A stretch of DNA of 64,000 bases, taken from Mycolicibacterium tusciae JS617 (lineage in GTDB: Bacteria > Actinomycetota > Actinomycetes > Mycobacteriales > Mycobacteriaceae). How positions within the stretch are numbered: the stretch's first letter is position 1; each line of letters begins with the position of its first letter. The position numbers were made by a program, and so were the translations under genes. The stretch is taken from NCBI RefSeq assembly GCF_000243415.2, contig NZ_KI912270.1:4030001-4094000 (forward strand), read 5' to 3'. The notes beneath the pieces were generated by a model. The model was given only the letters and a program-made list of their open reading frames with translations, did no database searches and had not been told where the DNA came from. This document shows, in pieces, positions 56,055-63,443 of this stretch.

Positions 56055-56070
56055 GTAATCACCCGGAAAC
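56055..56070 (+). promoter_or_regulatory. candidate GlnR box before the HemD-like gene
   Basis: GTAAT-CACCCG-GAAAC, 23 bp before the start at 56,093, matches the GlnR consensus gTnAC-n6-GaAAC except T for C in the first half. GlnR control of the nirBD/HemD-like group is known in mycobacteria, which supports but does not prove the site. Confidence 0.5.
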
Positions 56071-56092
56071 ATGAGCTGAATACACAGGTGAA

Positions 56093-57238
56093 ATGAGTGA
56101 GCCTGACTGGGCACCGCTCACCGGGTTCCGGGTGGCGGTGACGTCCGCCCGTCGCGCCGAGGAGCTGGGTGCATTGCTGCGGCGTCGCGGCGCCACCGTC
56201 ACCAGCGCGGCGGTGATCGCGATGGTGCCGCTCCCCGACGACGACGCGCTGCGCGCCCACACCGAAGCGCTGATCGACGTGGCACCCGACATCGTGATCG
56301 CCACCACCGGCATCGGATTCCGCGGATGGGTCGCGGCCGCCGACGGGTGGGGGTTGGCCAACGACCTGATCTCCGCTCTCGGCAAGGCACGCATCGTGTC
56401 GCGCGGCCCCAAGGCGACGGGCGCGCTGCGCGCTGCGGGACTTCCAGAGGAGTGGTCGCCCGAATCGGAGTCGTCGAGGGAGCTGCTGCACTACCTCGTC
56501 GAGGGCGGTATTGCCGGACAGCGCATCGCGGTCCAACTGCACGGCGCCACCGACGACTGGGATCCGTTCCCCGAGTTCCTCGACGAACTGCGCGCCGCAG
56601 GCGCGGAGGTAGTGCCGATCCGGGTCTACCGCTGGCATCCCGCGCCCCGTAACGGCGATTTCGATCAACTGGTGCTCGGTATCGCGGACGAGAAGTTCGA
56701 TGCCGTGAGCTTCACGTCCGCACCCGCGGTCGCATCGGTGTTGATGCGCGCGACGGAGTTGGGCATCGAGGACCGGGTGCTCGCCGCGTTGCGCAGCAGT
56801 GTGCACGCCATGTGCGTCGGGCCCGTTACTGCCCGCCCGCTGGTCCGCCTCGGTGTGCCGACGTCGGCACCGGAACGAATGAGGTTGGGCGCGTTGGCCC
56901 GGCACATCACCGACGAACTGCCGTTGCTGTGCGCGCGCACCTCCCGTGTGGCGGGCCACGTTCTGGAGATCCGCGGCACGTGCGTACTCGTCGACGGTGA
57001 GGTCAAGGCTGTTTCCCCGGCCGGAATGGCCACGATCCGGGCGCTCGCGCATCGTCCCGGCGCGGTGGTATCGCGCAATGCGCTGCTTTCAGTGCTCCCC
57101 GGCAGCGGCACCGATACCCATGCCGTCGAGACCGCGGTCCTGCGGCTCCGAACCGCCCTGGGGGACAAGAACATCGTGTCGACGGTGGTCAAGCGGGGCT
57201 ACCGCCTGGCCGTCGACGACGAAATGGTGCACGCATGA
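56093..57238 (+). CDS. HemD-like uroporphyrinogen-III synthase fused to a winged-helix DNA-binding domain (Rv0260c-type)
   Basis: A 381-aa bifunctional-looking protein. Residues about 10-260 form the HemD fold (GFRVAVTSARRAEELGALLRRRGA, TTGIGFRGWV, IVSRGPKATGALRAAGL, IAVQLHGA, AVSFTSAPAVASVL, CVGPVTARPLVRLG). Residues about 285-375 form an OmpR/PhoB-type winged helix (GMATIRALAHRPGAVVSRNALLSVLPGSG, HAVETAVLRLRTALG, VSTVVKRGYRLAV). The M. tuberculosis Rv0260c has the same architecture. It is probably a regulator and/or siroheme-pathway protein for the nitrite reductase nearby. The stop overlaps the following gene start (ATGA at 57,235-57,238). Confidence 0.9.
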   Translation: MSEPDWAPLTGFRVAVTSARRAEELGALLRRRGATVTSAAVIAMVPLPDDDALRAHTEALIDVAPDIVIATTGIGFRGWVAAADGWGLANDLISALGKARIVSRGPKATGALRAAGLPEEWSPESESSRELLHYLVEGGIAGQRIAVQLHGATDDWDPFPEFLDELRAAGAEVVPIRVYRWHPAPRNGDFDQLVLGIADEKFDAVSFTSAPAVASVLMRATELGIEDRVLAALRSSVHAMCVGPVTARPLVRLGVPTSAPERMRLGALARHITDELPLLCARTSRVAGHVLEIRGTCVLVDGEVKAVSPAGMATIRALAHRPGAVVSRNALLSVLPGSGTDTHAVETAVLRLRTALGDKNIVSTVVKRGYRLAVDDEMVHA

Positions 57239-57918
57239 TGAGTTATGTGCTCGTCGCGCACGGCACCCGCAAGAGCGCCGGTGTGGAGATGATCTGCTCG
57301 TTGGCGAATCGGGTGGCGGACGCGGTGGGGTCCGGAGTTCATGTGGCGTTCGTCGACGTGCTCGGTCCGTCACCTGCCGAGGTGCTGCGCCGGCTGACGG
57401 GGCCGGCCGTCGTCGTCCCGGCATTTTTGTCGCGCGGGTATCACGTGAATACCGACATACCTGCGCATGTGGCAGCGAGCGGACATTCCGACGTCACGGT
57501 GGCCGACGCCCTCGGACCGAGTCCGGAGCTGGCTCGCGTGCTTGCCGATCGGCTCATCGAAAGCAACTGGCGGCCAGGCGACTCCGTGATCCTGGCTGCC
57601 GCGGGAACGTCGGATCCCGCGGCCCGAAGCGACCTGCACAAAATGGCGGCATGGGTGTCGGCGCTCACCAGCTCACGCGTCGAGCTGGCGTTCGCCGCGA
57701 CGGGTGAGCCTAAGGTGTCCGATGCGGTGGCCCAGCTCCGTCGCCGCGGTGCCCGACGCGTCGTGGTGGCGTCATACCTGTTGGCGGATGGACTCTTTCA
57801 GGACCGGCTACGCAACAGCGGCGCCGACGCGGTATCCGATCCGCTGGGCAGCCACCCCGCGATGGTGCGGCTGATTGCGAACCGGTTTCACCGCGCCCGC
57901 GTGGCCGTACCTGTGTAG
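57235..57918 (+). CDS. CbiX/SirB-family sirohydrochlorin chelatase (Rv0259c-type)
   Basis: A 227-aa class II chelatase: SYVLVAHGTRKSAGVEMICSLANRVAD holds the metal-binding His (VAHGTR), GPAVVVPAFLSRGYHVNTDIPAH carries the second conserved His-containing motif, and the two tandem half-domains (VADALGPSPELARVLADRL; RRVVVASYLLADGLFQDRL) are typical of SirB/CbiX. It would insert iron (siroheme) or cobalt into sirohydrochlorin. Siroheme is the cofactor of NirB, encoded 1.4 kb away, which supports the siroheme role. Translationally coupled to the HemD-like gene. Confidence 0.88.
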   Translation: MMSYVLVAHGTRKSAGVEMICSLANRVADAVGSGVHVAFVDVLGPSPAEVLRRLTGPAVVVPAFLSRGYHVNTDIPAHVAASGHSDVTVADALGPSPELARVLADRLIESNWRPGDSVILAAAGTSDPAARSDLHKMAAWVSALTSSRVELAFAATGEPKVSDAVAQLRRRGARRVVVASYLLADGLFQDRLRNSGADAVSDPLGSHPAMVRLIANRFHRARVAVPV

Positions 57919-57956
57919 CAGGATCTTTGACTTAGGAAAAGCAGGCGCAACGCTGT

Positions 57957-57981
57957 GTTTCTCACGGATGCCCGAGGGGTA
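57957..57981 (+). promoter_or_regulatory. SigF-type promoter before the SodC-like gene
   Basis: GTTT (57,957-57,960), a 16-bp spacer, then GGGTA (57,977-57,981) matches the mycobacterial SigF consensus GGTTT-N15-17-GGGTA apart from one base. The implied transcription start is about 5 bp before ATG 57,993, giving an almost leaderless mRNA and suggesting stress/stationary-phase expression. Confidence 0.6.
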
Positions 57982-57992
57982 CGTCCGCATTC

Positions 57993-58760
57993 ATGATGAA
58001 GCATGTCACCGCCGCCATCGCTTTGATCGCCGCACCCGTCACCGCGTTGGGCGGCTGCGCGAACCAGCCCGCCGACGACTCGACGTCGACCACATCCGGG
58101 ACGTCGTCCAGCGCTCAGACAATGACGACCCAGTTGAATACGGCCGACGGCGAACATGTCGCCGATGCGACCATCGACTTCACCGGCGGGTACGCCACCG
58201 TGACCGTCGAGACTGTCGGGACCGGAATCCTCTCCCCCGGCTTGCACGGTCTGCACATCCATGCGGTCGGCGAGTGTGAAGGTGATTTCACTTCCGCGGG
58301 CGGCCACTTCCAGGCGCCTGGCCGTACCGGAATGCCTGCAAGCGGGGATCTTCCATCTCTGCTGGTGCGCTCGGACGGCGCCGGAAAACTGGTCGCCACC
58401 AGCGACAATTTCACTCAGGATCAGCTGAAGGGTCCTGAGGGCTCGGCGATCCTGCTGCACCAAGGCCCCGGCATGGGTGCCGAGGGTGCCGCCGCCGACC
58501 AACCCATCGCCTGCGGTGTGCTCAGCCCGGCGAGTGCGACCAGTACATCCGTCTCGACATCGACCGAGACATCGACCGTCACCACGACCGCAGCCACCAC
58601 AGTTCCACCTGCCACCGCCACCGAGACGACGACGTCGGCGCCTCCCACGTCCAGCTCCACTGTCGCACCCAGCACGAGTACCAGCACCGTCACCGTGATC
58701 CAGCCCCCGGCCATCCCGGAGATCACCGTGCCCCCGCTACCCGGCCCTGATGGCGGTTGA
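57993..58760 (+). CDS. SodC-like Cu superoxide dismutase-family lipoprotein with Ser/Thr-rich tail
   Basis: A 255-aa exported protein. The signal peptide ends in a lipobox with C22 (VTALGGC). A Thr/Ser linker follows, then the SOD_Cu domain (about residues 47-178): H85, H88 and H90 in GLHGLHIHAVGEC, H105 in GGHFQAPG, H156 in LLHQG, and the disulfide pair C95/C174. The zinc-site histidines are lost (RTGMPASGDL), as in the zinc-less M. tuberculosis SodC. More striking, the active-site Arg before ACG is replaced (QPIACGV instead of RVACGV), so superoxide dismutation may be impaired. Residues 180-255 are a Ser/Thr/Pro-rich tail, likely glycosylated or wall-spanning. Confidence 0.85.
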   Translation: MMKHVTAAIALIAAPVTALGGCANQPADDSTSTTSGTSSSAQTMTTQLNTADGEHVADATIDFTGGYATVTVETVGTGILSPGLHGLHIHAVGECEGDFTSAGGHFQAPGRTGMPASGDLPSLLVRSDGAGKLVATSDNFTQDQLKGPEGSAILLHQGPGMGAEGAAADQPIACGVLSPASATSTSVSTSTETSTVTTTAATTVPPATATETTTSAPPTSSSTVAPSTSTSTVTVIQPPAIPEITVPPLPGPDGG

Positions 58761-58766
58761 TCGCGG

Positions 58767-58940
58767 GTCCGATGTCGCCGCCGGGGCGGCTCCGGGTCCG
58801 ATGTCGCCGCCGGAGCGGCCCCGGGTCCGATGTCGCCGCCGGAGCGGCCCCGGGTCCGATGTCGCCGCCGGAGCGGCTCCGGGTCCGATGTCGCCGCCGG
58901 GGCGGCTCCGGGTCCGATGTCGCCGCCGGGGCGGCTCCGG
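58767..58940. repeat. 29-bp tandem repeat, six copies (minisatellite)
   Basis: Six head-to-tail units of 29 bp, each starting GTCCGATGTCGCCGCCGG and differing only at two G/A and T/C positions. It fills the convergent gap between the SodC-like gene (ends 58,760) and nirD (ends 58,946). Because 29 is not a multiple of three it is unlikely to be coding. It resembles mycobacterial VNTR loci. Confidence 0.95.
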
Positions 58941-58945
58941 GTGGG

Positions 58946-59290
58946 TCAGGCGCCGATCTCTACGTTCCCACCCACGATGCGCGTCGGGTAAACCGGCAGC
59001 GCGACGTCCGCATCGTCGAGACAGAGTCCGTCATCGAGGCTGAACGCCTGCTTTTTGATCGGCGACTGCACGGTCGGGCGCCCACCCCGGTCACCGACGA
59101 TGCCGCGCGAGATGACCGCGGCACCCGAGAACGGGTCGATGTTGCCCACCGCGCGCAACGTGCCGTCATCCAGCCGGAACAACGCCACCTGTGTTCCATC
59201 GGCCAGCAGCACGCCGACGCCGCGGCAGGGCATCAGGAGGTCATAGGCGCACGCCGCGGTCCACACATCAACATCGTTGAGCAGAGTCAC
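58946..59290 (-). CDS. nirD: nitrite reductase (NADH) small subunit NirD
   Basis: A 114-aa Rieske-fold small subunit without the Rieske Cys/His ligands, as in other NirD proteins: CRGVGVLLADGTQVALFRLDDGTLRAVGNIDPFSGAAVISRGIVGDRGGRPTVQSPIKKQAFSLDDGLCLDD is the family core. It assists NirB in reducing nitrite to ammonium in the cytoplasm. The start overlaps the nirB stop (59,287-59,290). The 3' end stops six bases from the 29-bp repeat array. Confidence 0.93.
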   Translation of the reverse strand: MTLLNDVDVWTAACAYDLLMPCRGVGVLLADGTQVALFRLDDGTLRAVGNIDPFSGAAVISRGIVGDRGGRPTVQSPIKKQAFSLDDGLCLDDADVALPVYPTRIVGGNVEIGA

Positions 59291-61845
59291 TTTTGGGGCA
59301 CCTTTGGTAGTCCGATGGGAACTTTGCGGCCCGACCGCTGAGTAAACTCAACGGTCGGATCGGCGACGTCGGGGGCGTTGACGAACGACACGAACTTCGA
59401 CAGCTTCGCCGGATCTTCGAGCACGCCCTTCCATTCACACGCGTAACCGTCGATGTGGCGGGCGATCGCCGCCTCGAACTCGTCGGCCAGCCCGAGGGAG
59501 TCGTGACAGACGACATCGCGCAGGTGGTCCAGCCCACCATCGAGGCCCTCCACCCACGGCGCGGTGCGCTGCAACCGGTCGGCGGTGCGGATGTAGAACA
59601 TCAGGAACCGGTCGATGTACTTCAGCAGAGTCTCGTCGTCGAGGTCGCCCGCGAGCAGCTGGGCATGCCTGGGTGTCATGCCGCCGTTACCGCCGACGTA
59701 GAGGTTCCACCCGGTCTCGGTCGCAATGACACCGACATCCTTGCCACGCGCTTCGGCGCATTCACGCGCGCAGCCCGAGACACCCATTTTGATCTTGTGT
59801 GGTGCCCGCAGTCCCCGGTAGCGCAACTCGAGATTGATGGCCATCTGGACCGAATCCTGTTGCCCGTAGCGACACCAGTCGCTACCCACACAGCTCTTGA
59901 CCGTGCGTAGCGACTTGCCGTATGCGTGGCCCGACTCCATCCCGCCATCGATCAGCCGCCGCCAGATCTCGGGCAGTTGGTCGACGCGCGCACCGAACAG
60001 GTCGATGCGCTGCCCGCCGGTGATCTTTGTGTAGAGATCGAAATCCCGTGCGACCTCGCCGATCAGGATCAGTTGTTCGGCAGTGATGTCCCCGCCGGGC
60101 ACCCGCGGCACGACCGAATAGCTGCCATTCTTCTGAATATTGGCCAGGAAGTGGTCGTTGCTATCCTGCAGCGAGGCCTGCTCACCATCGAGGATGTGCT
60201 CGGAACTCGTGGACGCCAGGATCGATGCGACAACGGGTTTGCATATGTCGCAACCCTTTCCGGTGCCGAAGCGCTCGATCAGACCCGAGAAGGTGCGCAC
60301 CGACTCCGAAGGCCCAGCGGAGACGATCTCGAAAAGCTCTGCGCGCGAGTGGTTGAAGTGCTCGCACAACGCCTTGGATTGTTGAACGCCCTCGGCCTCC
60401 AGCAGTTGTTTGAGCAGTGGCACGCACGAACCGCACGACGTACCGGCCAGCGTGCACTTCTTCAGATCCGGCACATCACAGCAGCCGCCCGCGATGGCCT
60501 CGGTGAGATCGCCCTTCGTGACGTTGTTACACGAGCAGATCTGCGCGGCGGCCGGCAGCGCGCCGACGCCCAATCCCCCGCCGCCGTCGGATCCCGCCGG
60601 TGAGATGAGCGCCAACGCATCACCCGGAAGCTGTTCGCCCACCATCGGCCGCAGCACCCCGTACGCGGAGGCGTCGCCCACGAGGATGCCGCCCAGAAGA
60701 GTCTTGGCGTCGTCGGAGAGCACCAGCTTGGCGTAGGTCTGGTTGACGGCGTCGTTGACCACCACCTCCAGGCAGTCCGGGGTGATCCCCATCGCATCGC
60801 CGAAGCTGGCCACGTCGACCCCGAGCAGTTTGAGCTTGGTCGACATGTCGGCCTCGCCGAACTCCGCGCCACCGCCAAGCAGCCGGTCGGCGACCACCTC
60901 GGCGCTCGTGTACCCGGGACCGACCAGTCCGTAGCAGCGACCATCTATCGCAGCTACCTCGCCGACCGCGAAGATGTTGGGATCTGTTGTGGCACAAGAT
61001 AGATCCGTCAGGACACCGCCACGGTCGGCAATCGCAAGTCCGGCTTCCCGCGCCAGTTCGTCACGCGGCCGCACACCAGCCGCGAAGACAACAAGGCCGG
61101 CGTCGATGTACGACTCGTCACTCAGCGTCACCCGCATCGAGTCGTTCTCGGCCGACCGGCGGACGGGCCGATTTCGTTGTGCGGGTGTGATGGTGGCGGT
61201 GCCGACGCCGGTGTGGACGTCGATTCCCAGTTCGCCGATCATCCGACCGAGGAGGGCCCCGCCGGCTTCGTCGAGCTGTTGGGCCATCAACCTGGGCGCC
61301 ATCTCGACGACATGCGCGCGCAGCCCGAACGATCGCAGTGCGTTGGCGGCCTCGAGACCCAGCAGACCGCCACCGATGACCACCCCGACCCGAACGCCCG
61401 CGTCGAGCGTCCGTTGCGCACTTGCGCGGATCGCGTCGAGATCGTCGAGCGTCCGATAGACGTGGCACCCGGGCAAGTCACGTCCGGGGACCGGAGGAAC
61501 GAACGCATAGGAGCCGGTGGCCAGCACCAGCGCGTCGTAGTCGAACCCAGCGCCGTCGGCGGTCAGCACCCGCTTCGCGTCCCGGTCGATACCGGTCACC
61601 CGGGCACCCAACCGGGTCTGCACCAGGTCGTCGCCGGGATAGGAATTGCCGGCCAGCGCCAGCAGCCCCCGGTCCCAGTGCTCGGTGTATCCGGTGAGGC
61701 CGACGCGGTCGTAGGCGGCGTCCGCCTCCTCGGCAAGAACGGTCACCCGCCATTCACCGGCGCTGTCGCGCGAGCGCAACGCCTCGACGAATCGGTGCCC
61801 GACCATGCCGTGGCCGACGACCACGACGTTCTTTGAAGACCGCAT
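59287..61845 (-). CDS. nirB: nitrite reductase (NADH) large subunit NirB
   Basis: An 852-aa assimilatory NADH-nitrite reductase. FAD-binding GHGMVG is at residues 11-16, and the NAD-binding motif is VIGGGLLGLEAANALRSFG. A BFD-like [2Fe-2S] domain follows (ICSCNNVTKGDLTEAI, AGTSCGSCVPLLKQLL). The C-terminal siroheme/[4Fe-4S] domain has CVGSDWCRYG (C-x5-C) and GCAREC (C-x3-C), with VGGNGGM. It reduces nitrite to ammonium using six electrons from NADH. It overlaps nirD by 4 bp; M. tuberculosis nirBD have the same arrangement. Siroheme supply genes are adjacent (56-58 kb). Expression is usually GlnR-dependent. Confidence 0.95.
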   Translation of the reverse strand: MRSSKNVVVVGHGMVGHRFVEALRSRDSAGEWRVTVLAEEADAAYDRVGLTGYTEHWDRGLLALAGNSYPGDDLVQTRLGARVTGIDRDAKRVLTADGAGFDYDALVLATGSYAFVPPVPGRDLPGCHVYRTLDDLDAIRASAQRTLDAGVRVGVVIGGGLLGLEAANALRSFGLRAHVVEMAPRLMAQQLDEAGGALLGRMIGELGIDVHTGVGTATITPAQRNRPVRRSAENDSMRVTLSDESYIDAGLVVFAAGVRPRDELAREAGLAIADRGGVLTDLSCATTDPNIFAVGEVAAIDGRCYGLVGPGYTSAEVVADRLLGGGAEFGEADMSTKLKLLGVDVASFGDAMGITPDCLEVVVNDAVNQTYAKLVLSDDAKTLLGGILVGDASAYGVLRPMVGEQLPGDALALISPAGSDGGGGLGVGALPAAAQICSCNNVTKGDLTEAIAGGCCDVPDLKKCTLAGTSCGSCVPLLKQLLEAEGVQQSKALCEHFNHSRAELFEIVSAGPSESVRTFSGLIERFGTGKGCDICKPVVASILASTSSEHILDGEQASLQDSNDHFLANIQKNGSYSVVPRVPGGDITAEQLILIGEVARDFDLYTKITGGQRIDLFGARVDQLPEIWRRLIDGGMESGHAYGKSLRTVKSCVGSDWCRYGQQDSVQMAINLELRYRGLRAPHKIKMGVSGCARECAEARGKDVGVIATETGWNLYVGGNGGMTPRHAQLLAGDLDDETLLKYIDRFLMFYIRTADRLQRTAPWVEGLDGGLDHLRDVVCHDSLGLADEFEAAIARHIDGYACEWKGVLEDPAKLSKFVSFVNAPDVADPTVEFTQRSGRKVPIGLPKVPQK

Positions 61846-61941
61846 GCGCCGAGGCTAAGCAGCCGATATTGCCGCAATGTCGCCTCGTGTGAAGCGGCCA
61901 TCACGGTGTGCTCACCGTCGGCGATTACCCGATGTGAGCGC

Positions 61942-62220
61942 TCAGCCGGGACCTGGTCCGGGCCCGACGGGGTTGCCGGGGTTCTGCTCGCTCGTCTGGA
62001 TCCGCGGCACGGTATAGCTGGTGGTGGACGTCGAGGAGGTGGTGTACGTCGACGGCGTTGCCGACGAAGATGGGATCGGCACCGTCTCAGGCGTCTTCGA
62101 CGAATCCGAGGTACGCATCACCGCGTAGACGAGTAGCGCCACCAGAATCAGCGCCGCCACACCGGCGGACCACACAACCGTGTTCTGATCCTGCCAGTTC
62201 GGTTCGTCGTCGCTCGACAC
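61942..62220 (-). CDS. single-span membrane protein with Ser/Thr/Pro-rich exterior tail
   Basis: A 92-aa protein read from GTG 62,220 (VSSDDEPNWQDQNTVVWS). One transmembrane helix (about residues 18-36, AGVAALILVALLVYAVM) is followed by a low-complexity Ser/Thr-rich segment and a C-terminal NPVGPGPGPG. The frame is open to 62,295, but that part overlaps the upstream gene and is not hydrophobic or family-like. It lies 10 bp after the PEP-mutase-like gene on the same strand, so it is probably cotranscribed. Function unknown. Confidence 0.7.
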   Translation of the reverse strand: MSSDDEPNWQDQNTVVWSAGVAALILVALLVYAVMRTSDSSKTPETVPIPSSSATPSTYTTSSTSTTSYTVPRIQTSEQNPGNPVGPGPGPG

Positions 62221-62230
62221 ACGCGGAATG

Positions 62231-62989
62231 CTATGCCCAGCGTTGCAGCATCTCGGTGGCACTGCCGGACAGAGCGCGCTGCAGGAATGGACCAAAGCTG
62301 ATCCGGCCGACGCCGAGCGGTCCGAACGATGCGGGGTCGTCCTGATCGGGCAGCGCGATCGCGTTGACGGGCAACGGCAGCTCAGAGGTCAAGCGCCGCA
62401 TCGTCTCGGCATCGTGACGGCCGACCGGGTAGAGCGAATCCGCACCGGCGGAGGCCGCCTCGGTGAGGCGTGCGATCGCGCGGTCGACGCGGTCGGACTC
62501 GTCGCCGTCGGCACGCAGGAACAGGTCGGTCCGTGCGTTGATCACCACGTGCACGCCTGATTCGTCGGCGGCCTTGCGCAACGCTGCGACCAGTTCGGCA
62601 TGCTCGCTCGACGACCGCAGCCGCTTGCCCTCACTGTGGACGGTGTCTTCGATGTTCAGACCGACGGCCCCCGCCTCCAGCAGCCCACCGATGAGGCTGG
62701 CGGCCGATTCGCCGTAACCGGACTCGAGGTCGACCGAGATCGGGACGTCGACAGCAGCGGAGATCTGCGCCACCCGAGTCACGACATCGTCGAAGAACAT
62801 CACCTCGCCGTCCTCCTTACCGATGGAGTCGGCCAGCGGATGGCTTCCGATGGTCAGCGCGGCAAACCCCGCGTCGACAGCGAGCCGCGCTGACCAGGCG
62901 TCCCAGACGGTCGGCAGCACCACCGGACTTCCGGGTTGGTGCAGGGCAAGCAGCGCGTCGGCGCGCTGTTTGAGAATCTGGTCGGACAT
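62231..62989 (-). CDS. isocitrate lyase/PEP mutase superfamily protein
   Basis: A 252-aa (beta/alpha)8 barrel of the PEPM/ICL superfamily, short non-ICL branch: LPTVWDAWSARLAVDAGFAALTIGSHPLADSIG, the metal-binding region ISVDLESGYGE, VGLNIEDTVHSEGKRLRS and VINARTDLFL. The ICL catalytic KKCGH motif is not present, so it is not a glyoxylate-cycle isocitrate lyase. Members cleave or rearrange 2-methylisocitrate-like or phosphonate/oxaloacetate-type substrates, and many are unassigned. A good start at ATG 62,989. Confidence 0.87.
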   Translation of the reverse strand: MSDQILKQRADALLALHQPGSPVVLPTVWDAWSARLAVDAGFAALTIGSHPLADSIGKEDGEVMFFDDVVTRVAQISAAVDVPISVDLESGYGESAASLIGGLLEAGAVGLNIEDTVHSEGKRLRSSSEHAELVAALRKAADESGVHVVINARTDLFLRADGDESDRVDRAIARLTEAASAGADSLYPVGRHDAETMRRLTSELPLPVNAIALPDQDDPASFGPLGVGRISFGPFLQRALSGSATEMLQRWA

Positions 62990-63090
62990 TGGGGCCTTAC
63001 CTCCGCTTCAGACGTGATCCGTCTCACTCTGTACTGATTGTTGTGACTAGCATCGTGTGTCGTACCGTGATGCCTGACACCCTTCAGCCC

Positions 63091-63097
63091 AAGGAGG
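63091..63097 (+). promoter_or_regulatory. strong Shine-Dalgarno before a TTG start
   Basis: AAGGAGG lies four bases before TTG 63,102, which decides this unusual start codon for the Rv0250c-type gene. Confidence 0.7.
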
Positions 63098-63101
63098 TCA
63101 A

Positions 63102-63398
63102 TTGTCCAGCACTACCGAACTGGCCGAGCTGCACGAGCTAATCGGCAGGATGCGGCGGTGCGTGACATCGTTGGCGTCGAGATACGGGGACACCCCCGCT
63201 ACCCGTCGCATTGTGAATGACGCTGAACGCATCCTCAACGACATCGATCGGCTCGATATCGACGCCGAAGAGCTTGAACTCGCCCGCGGCGTGACCCCGC
63301 AACAGCACGGCGGCGACAGAATTTCGATCCCGGACACCCAGTACGACACCGACTTTTGGCGCGATGTCGACGACGAGGGACTGGGTGGCACGCGATAA
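63102..63398 (+). CDS. conserved hypothetical, Rv0250c-type, upstream of succinate dehydrogenase
   Basis: A 98-aa soluble protein: TTELAELHELIGRMRRCVTSLASRYGDTPATRRIVNDAERILNDIDRLDIDAEELELARG, all-helical and acidic, then IPDTQYDTDFWRDVDDEGLGG. TTG start with a strong Shine-Dalgarno. It precedes the sdh anchor gene by 45 bp. In M. tuberculosis Rv0250c (about 97 aa) holds the same place before the Rv0249c-Rv0247c succinate dehydrogenase operon. Role unknown; position suggests an accessory or regulatory factor of that complex. Confidence 0.85.
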   Translation: MSSTTELAELHELIGRMRRCVTSLASRYGDTPATRRIVNDAERILNDIDRLDIDAEELELARGVTPQQHGGDRISIPDTQYDTDFWRDVDDEGLGGTR

Positions 63399-63443
63399 CG
63401 CGCGTCGCCACGCACCGGGATCGATCAACACCGAAAGGGAAAA

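Noticed and set aside
55912..56092. Cobalamin riboswitch before the HemD-like/CbiX genes
   Set aside because: No B12-box (GCCACTG-type) or conserved riboswitch core; only a weak imperfect hairpin near 56,010-56,047.
58767..58940. CRISPR array
   Set aside because: The 29-bp units are directly adjacent with no spacers and no cas genes nearby; it is a tandem minisatellite.
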